Positions 1 through 9,182 of a stretch of DNA of 64,000 bases are shown piece after piece. A program made the translations under genes and the position numbers. Every line of letters starts with the position of its first letter. The stretch's first letter is position 1. The notes beneath the pieces were generated by a model that was not told the DNA's origin, did not search any database, and saw only the letters and a list, made by a program, of their open reading frames with translations. Source of the stretch: Betaproteobacteria bacterium (lineage in GTDB: Bacteria > Pseudomonadota > Gammaproteobacteria > Burkholderiales > Rhodocyclaceae); NCBI GenBank assembly GCA_016709965.1, contig JADJLT010000001.1:1509001-1573000 (forward strand). The letters run 5' to 3'.

Positions 1-11
1 AAGCGACTTGC

Positions 12-1772
12 TTAGTGGCCGCTGGCGCCGGAAGCACCAACACCGGTTTCCGAACGAACTTCCTGATCGGCAAACAGGGCACGCTCTTTCTTGGCCTGCT
101 CGCTGCTGTCGGTAATCGAGAAGAACCAGATACCGAGGAAGCCGATGGTCATCGAGAACAGACAAGGCGAGGTGTAAGGGAACCATGCAGAACCCTTCGG
201 ATTGCCCAGAACTGCTTCCCAGATGGAAGAAGACAGAATGGTCAGAATCACGGAAGCAGCCAGACCCATGAAGCCACCAACCACGGCACCGCGCGTCGTG
301 GTGTTCTTCCACAACACGGACATGAAGAGCACCGGGAAGTTGGCAGAAGCAGCGATTGCGAAAGCCAGGGAAACCATGAAGGCGATGTTCTGCTTTTCGA
401 AGGCAATACCCAGGATAACGGCAATCACGCCCAGACACAGGGTGGTGATACGGGAAACACGCAGCTCGGAAGCGGAATCGACGTTACCCTTCTTGAACAC
501 CGTAGCGTACAAGTCGTGGGAAACAGCAGACGCACCCGACAGGGTCAGACCGGCAACCACAGCCAGGATGGTAGCAAAGGCAACCGCGGAGATGAAGCCG
601 AGGAAGACGTTACCGCCGACCGCTTTGGCCAGGTGGATAGCAGCCATGTTGTTGCCACCGATCAGGCCGCCCTTGGGATCAAGGAATTCCGGATTGGTCA
701 GCACGAAGGTGATGGCGCCGAAACCGATGATGAAGGTCAGGATGTAGAAGTAACCGATCCAGGTGGTTGCCCAGAAAACGGACTTGCGGGCTTCCTTGGC
801 ATCCGGCACGGTGAAGAAGCGCATCAGGATGTGCGGCAGACCAGCGGTACCGAACATCAGGGCCATACCGAAGGAGATGGCAGAGATCGGATCCTTGACG
901 AAGTTACCCGGGCCCATGATGGACAGACCCTTGGCAGCAGCAGCAACAGCCACATCAACAGTCGCCGCATCTGCACCCGCCTTGACCGCCTCGGCAGTCA
1001 GCGCCTTGGTAGCCAGGATAGTCTTGATTTCGACAGCCTTGGCAAACATCGCTTCCGGGCTGAAACCGAAATGGGACATCACCATCAATGCCATGAAGGT
1101 GGCGCCACACAGCAGCAGACAGGCCTTGATGATCTGCACCCAGGTGGTGGCAGTCATACCGCCGAACAGCACGTAAACCATCATCAGCGAGCCGACGATA
1201 ATCACTGCCAACCAGTATTCCAGACCGAAGAGCAGCTTGATCAGCTGACCGGCACCGACCATCTGGGCGATCAGGTAGAAGGCCACAACGATCAGGGTGG
1301 AGGTCGCGGCAAAAGCGCGGATCGGGGTCTGGGCGAAGCGATAACCGGCCACGTCGGCAAAGGTGAATTTGCCCAGGTTGCGCAGACGCTCTGCCATCAG
1401 GAAGGTAATGATTGGCCAGCCAACCAGGAAGCCGATGGCATAGATCAGGCCATCGTAACCGTTGGCCATCACCGCGGCAGAAATACCGAGGAAGGATGCG
1501 GCGGACATGTAGTCACCCGCAATAGCCAGACCGTTCTGGAAGCCGGTGATGCCGCCACCACCGGTGTAGAAGTCAGCCGCCGACTTGGTCTTGGCAGCAG
1601 CCCACTTGGTGATGAACAGGGTACCGACAACAAAGGCACCGAACATCATGATGGCGGTCCAGTTGGTCGGCTGCTTCTCGGCCTGACCGAGGTCAGCGCC
1701 GGCAGCATAAACTGCACCGGCAGCGGCCAGCAGGGCTAGCATGCCCGCCAGTTGCTTAATGTATTTCGCCAT
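12..1772 (-). CDS. actP: Cation/acetate symporter ActP
   Basis: 586-residue sodium:solute symporter family protein that imports acetate and related short carboxylates with a cation across the inner membrane. The N-terminus looks like a cleavable signal or first membrane segment (LLAAAGAVYAAGA), as in E. coli ActP, followed by about 13 hydrophobic segments and the family-typical FYTGGGGITGFQNGLAIAGD region. Slightly longer than E. coli ActP (about 549), with extra residues in an Ala-rich loop near 255-285. The start overlaps the yjcH stop as TAATG, so the two are translationally coupled. Only 11 bases of sequence follow the stop, so downstream partners are not visible. Confidence 0.95.
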   Translation of the reverse strand: MAKYIKQLAGMLALLAAAGAVYAAGADLGQAEKQPTNWTAIMMFGAFVVGTLFITKWAAAKTKSAADFYTGGGGITGFQNGLAIAGDYMSAASFLGISAAVMANGYDGLIYAIGFLVGWPIITFLMAERLRNLGKFTFADVAGYRFAQTPIRAFAATSTLIVVAFYLIAQMVGAGQLIKLLFGLEYWLAVIIVGSLMMVYVLFGGMTATTWVQIIKACLLLCGATFMALMVMSHFGFSPEAMFAKAVEIKTILATKALTAEAVKAGADAATVDVAVAAAAKGLSIMGPGNFVKDPISAISFGMALMFGTAGLPHILMRFFTVPDAKEARKSVFWATTWIGYFYILTFIIGFGAITFVLTNPEFLDPKGGLIGGNNMAAIHLAKAVGGNVFLGFISAVAFATILAVVAGLTLSGASAVSHDLYATVFKKGNVDSASELRVSRITTLCLGVIAVILGIAFEKQNIAFMVSLAFAIAASANFPVLFMSVLWKNTTTRGAVVGGFMGLAASVILTILSSSIWEAVLGNPKGSAWFPYTSPCLFSMTIGFLGIWFFSITDSSEQAKKERALFADQEVRSETGVGASGASGH

Positions 1773-2080
1773 TACTTGGCCTCCTTGATGATCTCTTCTT
1801 TGAGTGCGTCGAACTCGGTGTTGGCGCGGCGCACGTAGATGCCAGTAATGATGATGGTAAAGGCGATGACAGCGAGACCAATCGGCATGCCGACCGTCAT
1901 CACGCCCGTGGCGCCCAACGGCTTGGCCAGGAAGGCCTTGTCGAAGGCGATCAGTCCGATGTAACCGTAGTACACCACGAGCATCAGGATCGTCATGACC
2001 CAGCCGTAGGTATTACGAGTGCTTCTCAGCTGCTCGTATTTCGGGTTGGCCCGAATTTTCGCGTAAATGTTGCTTTGCAT
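1772..2080 (-). CDS. yjcH: DUF485 membrane protein YjcH
   Basis: 102-residue DUF485 inner-membrane protein with two hydrophobic segments (about residues 25-45 and 58-82) and a charged C-terminus. The family is almost always encoded directly before actP and is thought to assist the symporter; no enzymatic role is known. The ATG has a good ribosome site (GAGGAG, 7 bases upstream). The stop codon overlaps the actP start by one base, so yjcH-actP is a two-gene operon. Its promoter should lie in 2081-2302, which also holds the groEL terminator and one copy of the dispersed repeat. Confidence 0.92.
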   Translation of the reverse strand: MQSNIYAKIRANPKYEQLRSTRNTYGWVMTILMLVVYYGYIGLIAFDKAFLAKPLGATGVMTVGMPIGLAVIAFTIIITGIYVRRANTEFDALKEEIIKEAK

Positions 2081-2221
2081 TGATTTGCTCCTCAGATTTT
2101 TGTTTATAGAGGCATTGCTGCGAAGCGTAATTTAGGCCCAGCGTCTTACAACTAACTTACAGCGCAAGAACCATCTCGAAATGCCAAAACAATATCTCTC
2201 AAGATATTGAAAAATCGACAG

Positions 2222-2239
2222 TTTTTCCGGTTGACCGCG
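2222..2239 (+). repeat. Dispersed TTGACC repeat, copy 1
   Basis: Reads TTTTTCCGGTTGACCGCG. It sits between the yjcH start and the groEL terminator, eight bases from the terminator stem. It is one of ten clear copies of this directional motif in the window, and an AT-rich leader (TTGAAAAATCGACAG) precedes it. Confidence 0.8.
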
Positions 2240-2246
2240 AAAAGCA

Positions 2247-2273
2247 AAAAGCCCCACACAAGGCGGGGCTTTT
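2247..2273 (-). terminator. groESL rho-independent terminator
   Basis: Perfect 9-bp stem AAAAGCCCC/GGGGCTTTT with a 9-base loop, about 30 bases beyond the groEL stop. The U-tract is supplied by the A-run of the stem read on the minus strand. The symmetrical A/T flanks mean it could work in both directions. Confidence 0.85.
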
Positions 2274-2302
2274 CAAAGCGATGAAGCTTGTTTGGCGGGA
2301 GA

Positions 2303-3955
<1,653 letters not shown>

Positions 3956-4003
3956 TTATATAGCTCCTGAAATTTGATCTGTTTTCAACGTCAACCGCAG
4001 CGC

Positions 4004-4294
4004 TCAGGCCTGCAGGACGCCCATGATGTCTTCTTCACGCATGACCAGGACTTCCTGACCATCGACCTTGACGGCTTGGCCGGCATACTTGCCGAACAGA
4101 ACGCGGTCGCCAACCTTGACGTCCAGAGCGATCTGCTTGCCGTTATCGTCACGCTTGCCCGGGCCGATGGCCAGAACTTCGCCCTGATCCGGCTTTTCGC
4201 CAGCGGAATCGGGAATGACGATGCCGGATGCAGTGGTACGCTCGGCTTCAACGCGCTTGACGATCACACGGTCGTGCAAAGGACGGATATTCAT
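4004..4294 (-). CDS. groES: Co-chaperonin GroES (10 kDa)
   Basis: 96-residue lid subunit of the GroEL cage, standard length. Begins MNIRPLHDRVIVKRVEAE and contains the mobile-loop region (TTASGIVIPDSAGEKPDQGEV). Ribosome site AGGAG before the ATG. First gene of groES-groEL; the operator and promoter lie about 90-140 bases upstream. Confidence 0.99.
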   Translation of the reverse strand: MNIRPLHDRVIVKRVEAERTTASGIVIPDSAGEKPDQGEVLAIGPGKRDDNGKQIALDVKVGDRVLFGKYAGQAVKVDGQEVLVMREEDIMGVLQA

Positions 4295-4381
4295 AAATCT
4301 GACTCCTGAAAATGAGTTGCAACAAACAAGAAATTGGCCGACCGCGTCAGGCGCGGATTCGGGAACGGATCGGATGAGTTA

Positions 4382-4408
4382 TTAGCACTCCTCTCCGGTG
4401 AGTGCTAA
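4382..4408 (-). promoter_or_regulatory. CIRCE element (HrcA operator)
   Basis: Perfect consensus TTAGCACTC-N9-GAGTGCTAA. It abuts the -10 box of the groES promoter so that a bound HrcA repressor would cover the transcription start. HrcA itself is not in the window. Indicates heat-shock derepression of groESL. Confidence 0.97.
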
Positions 4409-4436
4409 TAATAGGGGCGAGGTCGGCGAATTTCAA
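4408..4436 (-). promoter_or_regulatory. groESL sigma70 promoter
   Basis: On the minus strand TTGAAA (4436-4431), a 17-base spacer, then TATTAT (4413-4408). Near-consensus boxes at ideal spacing, followed directly by the CIRCE element. No sigma32-type promoter was recognised, which fits HrcA control. Confidence 0.8.
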
Positions 4437-4527
4437 GAGGCTAATTTGCAAAACTGCATTCCTCCCTGCTTTTAAGCGGCCATTTGCCCCATCACGCATG
4501 CAAGAAACAGCAGGGCGCTAGTCCCGC

Positions 4528-6684
4528 TCAGGTGCGCTGATTGCTCAACGCTGGCGCCAGACGGTATGCGTTACGCCCGGCCTGTTTAACGGCGTAAAGC
4601 GCGGCATCGGCACTGGCCCGAATGCTATCCGGGTCTTCGCCGTGCTCAGGATATATCGCCACGCCGACGCTGGCCGAGATCGAGGCCTGACCGGCCCCGA
4701 GCAGAAACGGACGAGCCAACGCGATTACCACCCGCTGCGCAACCTCTTCCACTTCCTGCTGGCTGCCCACCTTGGGCAAAATGACGGCGAATTCGTCCCC
4801 CCCCAGGCGAGCCACGGTATCGGACTGGCGTACGGCCTGAACCAGGCGGTGCCCGGTTTCAACCAGCAATTCGTCACCAGCGGCATGGCCCAGCGTGTCA
4901 TTGACCGCCTTGAAGTGATCAAGGTCGACATAGAACAAGGCAAACACTTCGTTGTAGCGCCGCGCCTGAGTCAGCGCCACCTGCAGCCGGTCATAGAACA
5001 AGCTGCGGTTGGGCAAGTCGGTCAGCGGATCGCTTTGGGCACGATGGCGAAGCAACTCCTCGACTTCCTTGCGTTGCGTAATATCGATGAAAGTCGCCAC
5101 ATGCCGGCCAACGCTCTCTGCCCCCTCGCCGCGGATGGACGAAATAGCCAGCCAGACCACATATATCTGGCCATCGGGGCGCCGATTCCACAGCTCTCCG
5201 GCCCAATGGCCGTCCTTGTCGAGGGCTTGCCACATGCCGGCAAAAAGGCCGGGCTCGTGGCGGCCAGCGCCAAGGATGGAGGGATCCTTGCCCAGCACTT
5301 CCTGTGGCCGATAGCCGGTAATCGCGGTAAATGCCGGATTGATCTGGATAATCCGGTTCTCGGCATCGGTCACGACGATGCCTTCCGCTGCACTCTCCAT
5401 CACGGCAGCTGAAATCTGCAATGCCCGCTCATTTGCCAGCTTGTTAGTCACGTCACGAATACTGACAACGCATTGCGATAGGCTCGAACCACTCTCGATA
5501 GTCGCGACATGGACATCACCAGTCCGTACATGCGAGCCGTCGGATTCGGCAAAATGTAGCCGAATCATGGCCGACACCGGCTCGCCTCGCCCCAGTCGGG
5601 TCAGACGTTCCGTGGCAATCTGCCGATCCGGCTCATGAACAAAATCAAGAAATGACCGATTCAATAGCTGTTCGGACTGATGAAGCCCGATCATCGCTGC
5701 GGCCTGATCATTGGCGAAGGTAATGATAAAATCAGCGGAGCGCATGATGAGAATGGCGTTCTGGCTGGTTTCGATCACGGAACGATAACGTGCCTCGCTT
5801 TCGCTGATCCGACCTTCATTTTTCTTGCGTTCCGCGACTTCATCCAGCAGTTTCGCGTTCGCCAGGGAAAGAGCCTGGGTCCGCTCCGCAATCAGCCGTT
5901 CCTGCCCGGCAGTAACCGCCTGCAGACGAAGAAAATGGCGATGCGATCTCCTGATCACGTAATGCAGCAACAGCGCGACCACCATGCCGGCTGTACCCAG
6001 GGTCAGCAGCGCGCGTATGCGCTGGGTGCCGCGAATTTCGAGAATCTTCTGAGCCGGCATCGAAATACTGATGCCGCCACGAACATCCCCCAGCTTGTAA
6101 CCCTGATCGGCATGGCAGGCCAGACAGGCCTCCTTGACATAAAGTGGCGCCATGTAGCGATGGGCCAACCCGCTTTCGGTGTCCAGCAACGACAGGATTT
6201 CGTGCTTTTGCCCCGTCGCGAATGCCTGCAGCCCTTTTGTCTCCCAGTCATCCGCCGCATTTGCCGGGCGTATGGGCTTCAGACTGGTGATATGAAATTT
6301 GACGCCATCGGCTTTCTCGGCAATTTCAGCGATCTGCCGCGTCATGAATGCGGGGTTGATCATGGTCAGGCGCTGCCCATCGGTCGTCACCAGATCACGC
6401 CTCGGATGATTCAGATAAGGGTTCGGTTGCGTCTCTTCGGTGACGGGCACATAAACACCGCCGTGCTGCGCGTTCCAGTCACGCGTCAATTCGACCAGTC
6501 GGAACAGCACACTGCCCCGCTCTCGCGCCAGACCTTCAAGGCTTTCGTCGATCTGGCGAAACTCCATCGAGATACCCAAAACACAGAGTATCGCCACGAG
6601 CAGATAAGCCGTCGCCACCCAAGCCCGATAGCCCAGAGTCAAAAAAACACGACGCTCAAGGGAAATCCCGACAGGGTCTTTCAT
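4528..6684 (-). CDS. Membrane haem-c (Tll0287-like) PAS-PAS diguanylate cyclase
   Basis: About 718 residues. An N-terminal membrane helix (about 18-40) is followed by a periplasmic Tll0287-like/DUF3365 domain with a c-type haem motif CLACH at about 187-191, and a second helix (about 223-245). Then come a short coiled coil, two PAS domains (about 300-530), and a GGDEF domain with an intact RLGGDEF motif. It should synthesise c-di-GMP in response to a redox, gas or ligand signal sensed by the periplasmic haem. The start chosen (MKDPVGISLERR) places a short basic tail before the first helix; an in-frame start 60 bases upstream is possible. Monocistronic. Confidence 0.88.
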   Translation of the reverse strand: MKDPVGISLERRVFLTLGYRAWVATAYLLVAILCVLGISMEFRQIDESLEGLARERGSVLFRLVELTRDWNAQHGGVYVPVTEETQPNPYLNHPRRDLVTTDGQRLTMINPAFMTRQIAEIAEKADGVKFHITSLKPIRPANAADDWETKGLQAFATGQKHEILSLLDTESGLAHRYMAPLYVKEACLACHADQGYKLGDVRGGISISMPAQKILEIRGTQRIRALLTLGTAGMVVALLLHYVIRRSHRHFLRLQAVTAGQERLIAERTQALSLANAKLLDEVAERKKNEGRISESEARYRSVIETSQNAILIMRSADFIITFANDQAAAMIGLHQSEQLLNRSFLDFVHEPDRQIATERLTRLGRGEPVSAMIRLHFAESDGSHVRTGDVHVATIESGSSLSQCVVSIRDVTNKLANERALQISAAVMESAAEGIVVTDAENRIIQINPAFTAITGYRPQEVLGKDPSILGAGRHEPGLFAGMWQALDKDGHWAGELWNRRPDGQIYVVWLAISSIRGEGAESVGRHVATFIDITQRKEVEELLRHRAQSDPLTDLPNRSLFYDRLQVALTQARRYNEVFALFYVDLDHFKAVNDTLGHAAGDELLVETGHRLVQAVRQSDTVARLGGDEFAVILPKVGSQQEVEEVAQRVVIALARPFLLGAGQASISASVGVAIYPEHGEDPDSIRASADAALYAVKQAGRNAYRLAPALSNQRT

Positions 6685-6840
6685 GGAACAGGCAAAACGC
6701 CCTTTTTCTTTTAATTCACAAATATAACAATAGCACCAAAACAATTACTAATATAGAGCTTGCCTTCAATTCCATCTCATCTGCGATTGCCCTAGTGAAT
6801 GGTAGGCTACGCCCCTTCGTCATATTTTCGAAGCGACACG

Positions 6841-8280
6841 ATGTTACCTCGCCTACTTGTCACCCTGGCACTCGCCAGCCTGCCCCTGCTGACCATGGCC
6901 GATGGCCTGCCGCCCAATGTGCTGAAAGCACTCAAGGCGGCGCAGATTCCCGCCAGCAGCGTCGCCGTCACGGTGCAACCGGTCGATGCCGCCGCGCCGC
7001 TGGTCGCCCACAATGCCAGCCAGTCCATGAACCCCGCGTCGGTGATGAAACTGGTCACCACCTATGCCGCGCTTGACCTGCTCGGCCCCGCCTACAGCTG
7101 GAAAACCACGGTATGGACCGAGGCTGCTGCGGTCGACGGGAATTTAAGCGGAAATTTGTACATTCGCGGCAGTGGCGACCCGCGCTTCGCCATCGAGCAT
7201 TTATCTGCCCTGCTCCGTCAGTTGCGCGTGCGCGGCATTCAGCAAATCAGCGGCGACATTGTCCTCGACCGTACCGCTTTCAACGTCCCGGCCATTGACC
7301 CCGGCGCCTTTGACGACAAGCCGATGCGACCTTACAACGTCGGGCCGGACGCTCTGCTGCTCAACTTCCGCGCGCTGCGCTTCACGCTGCAGCCCGATAA
7401 CGGCCGGCCACGAGTGCTAATGGAAACGCCGAGCGACGGCCTGCGTATCGACAACCAGATGCGCGCCGGTAATGGCGACTGCGGCAGCAACTGGAAAGAC
7501 CTGATCAATGTTCGACTGATACCTGAAAACAACGGCAACCGACTGGAATTTACCGGCACTTACGCCACGGCATGCGGCGAAAAGTCGCTCAACCTGTCGC
7601 CGCTGCCGGCGGATGCCCAGGCGGGCGGACTGATTCGTGCCTTGTGGAAAGAACTCGGCGGCAGCATCAGCGGGCAGGTTCGTAGCGGCACCGTGCCGCC
7701 GGGCGCCAGATTGCTCGCCCAGCACGAGTCGCCCCCGCTGGCGGATACGGTGCGCGATATCAACAAGTTCAGCAACAACGTGATGGCGCGTCAGGTTTTT
7801 CTGAGCATCGGTAATGATTCGGCGCCGGCAACCGATGAGCGCGCCAGACAGCGCATTGCTGACTGGCTGGCCGGGCGCAACCTGCGCTTCAACGAACTGG
7901 TGATCGACAATGGCTCCGGCCTGTCGCGCGTGGCGCGGATCAGCGCCGACAGCCTCAACCGCCTGCTGCTCGACGCCTGGAAAAGCCCGGTGATGGCGGA
8001 ATTTGTGTCAAGCATGGCGATCGTCGGGATCGACGGCACCATGAAAAAACGGCTGAATGGTTCTGACGCCACCGGTCGCGCCCACATCAAGACCGGCACG
8101 CTCGATGGTGTCAAAGCGGCTGCCGGCTACGCCCTGGATGCGCAGGGTCGCCGTCATGCCGTAACTTTCTTGATCAACCATCCGCACGCCCAGGCCGGCG
8201 GTGCCGCCATCGATGCCCTGCTCGTCTGGGTTGCCCAGCGGCGCCTGGGCGAGAAGCCGCCGACGCTCGACAATGAGTGA
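6841..8280 (+). CDS. dacB: D-alanyl-D-alanine carboxypeptidase/endopeptidase (PBP4)
   Basis: 479-residue S13-family penicillin-binding protein that trims or cleaves peptidoglycan cross-links in the periplasm. A signal peptide (MLPRLLVTLALASLPLLTMA) supports the start at 6841 over a longer in-frame extension. Catalytic motifs are visible: SVMK (SxxK, Ser67/Lys70), SNN (SxN), and KTGT near the C-terminus. The large insert domain of the family lies between the first two motifs. The end overlaps the next gene by 8 bases (ATGAGTGA), so the two are probably cotranscribed. Confidence 0.95.
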   Translation: MLPRLLVTLALASLPLLTMADGLPPNVLKALKAAQIPASSVAVTVQPVDAAAPLVAHNASQSMNPASVMKLVTTYAALDLLGPAYSWKTTVWTEAAAVDGNLSGNLYIRGSGDPRFAIEHLSALLRQLRVRGIQQISGDIVLDRTAFNVPAIDPGAFDDKPMRPYNVGPDALLLNFRALRFTLQPDNGRPRVLMETPSDGLRIDNQMRAGNGDCGSNWKDLINVRLIPENNGNRLEFTGTYATACGEKSLNLSPLPADAQAGGLIRALWKELGGSISGQVRSGTVPPGARLLAQHESPPLADTVRDINKFSNNVMARQVFLSIGNDSAPATDERARQRIADWLAGRNLRFNELVIDNGSGLSRVARISADSLNRLLLDAWKSPVMAEFVSSMAIVGIDGTMKKRLNGSDATGRAHIKTGTLDGVKAAAGYALDAQGRRHAVTFLINHPHAQAGGAAIDALLVWVAQRRLGEKPPTLDNE

Positions 8281-8974
8281 ACGCCAGATATTCCCTGCCG
8301 AAACCTTGAATGCAACCGGGCTTAACCGGCAGTTCGTGTTCGACCTGGCGGCGCTGCCCGCTGCCGTCAAAGCCACGCTGGGCGACACTGGCGGCTTTCG
8401 GCAACTGATCCTGCTCGGTCACGGTGGCCGGCGCCTGTGGGCGGCGGTCAAAGCCAGCGGCATTGCGAGCGAACACCCGATCGACGACTACACCGTGCAC
8501 ACCGTTGAAGCGTGGCTGGCCGACACCCTGCCCGGCCGCGCCTTTCGCATCGTTTACCCCGGCGAGCAGCCGGTCGGCCTGCAAGGACTCGGCAAGCTGG
8601 CCGGCTGGCACCATGCTTCGCCATTCATGATCGGGATCGATCCCGAATGGGGCAGCTGGTACGCCTACCGTGCCGTGGTACTGACGGATTCTGATTTTCT
8701 GCCTTTTTTTCCGGTTGACCGCGGCAATCCCTGTACCACCTGTTCCGGCCAGCCCTGCATCAGCGCCTGCCCGGTCGACGCGCTGGCGGGAGGCGAATTC
8801 AACCTGGAACGCTGCAGCCGATTCCGACTCACCGTCGACTCGCCTTGCGCCTTCGGCTGCCTGGCCCGCAACGCCTGCCCGGTCTCCCCCGAACATCGCT
8901 ACGACGACGAACAAACCCGGCACAGCTACCAGCGCTCACTCGCCATGCTCAGGCAATACTTTCAGGTCGAATAA
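8273..8974 (+). CDS. 4Fe-4S ferredoxin-domain protein
   Basis: 233 residues. The first 140 carry no motif I recognise. The C-terminal third has a ferredoxin-like cysteine pattern: C154-x2-C157-x4-C162-x3-C166-P, then C181, C192, C196 and C202-P, enough for up to two clusters. It probably binds [4Fe-4S] and transfers electrons; partner and substrate are unknown. The start ATG lies inside the dacB stop region. Residues FFPVDRG (145-151), just before the first cysteine, are encoded by a copy of the dispersed repeat. Confidence 0.8.
   Translation: MSERQIFPAETLNATGLNRQFVFDLAALPAAVKATLGDTGGFRQLILLGHGGRRLWAAVKASGIASEHPIDDYTVHTVEAWLADTLPGRAFRIVYPGEQPVGLQGLGKLAGWHHASPFMIGIDPEWGSWYAYRAVVLTDSDFLPFFPVDRGNPCTTCSGQPCISACPVDALAGGEFNLERCSRFRLTVDSPCAFGCLARNACPVSPEHRYDDEQTRHSYQRSLAMLRQYFQVE
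8704..8724 (+). repeat. Dispersed TTGACC repeat, copy 2 (intragenic)
   Basis: Seven T followed by CCGGTTGACCGCGG. Lies inside the Fe-S protein gene on its coding strand and is read as FFPVDRG without breaking the frame. It is one of the best matches to the consensus. Confidence 0.8.
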
Positions 8975-9182
8975 GCGTTCAACTCTCATCCGGAACACCA
9001 AGGATATGGCGAGATAGAGCGACGCCTGACTGCGCTACTTCACGGCCTTAAATCTGTCAATACTATCAATAACCAGATATAGCACAAAAATAAAATCTGA
9101 ATTAGACTCGTCTCACCAAGCAATCGGTTTTAGCACCTGCCGGATTTGCAACTTTCCTTCCCGGCTGAAAACCTGAGGCACC

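Noticed and set aside
15..1739. Long open frame antisense to actP (574 codons)
   Set aside because: Low-complexity Gln/Gly/His/Asp-rich translation typical of an antisense shadow of a membrane protein gene.
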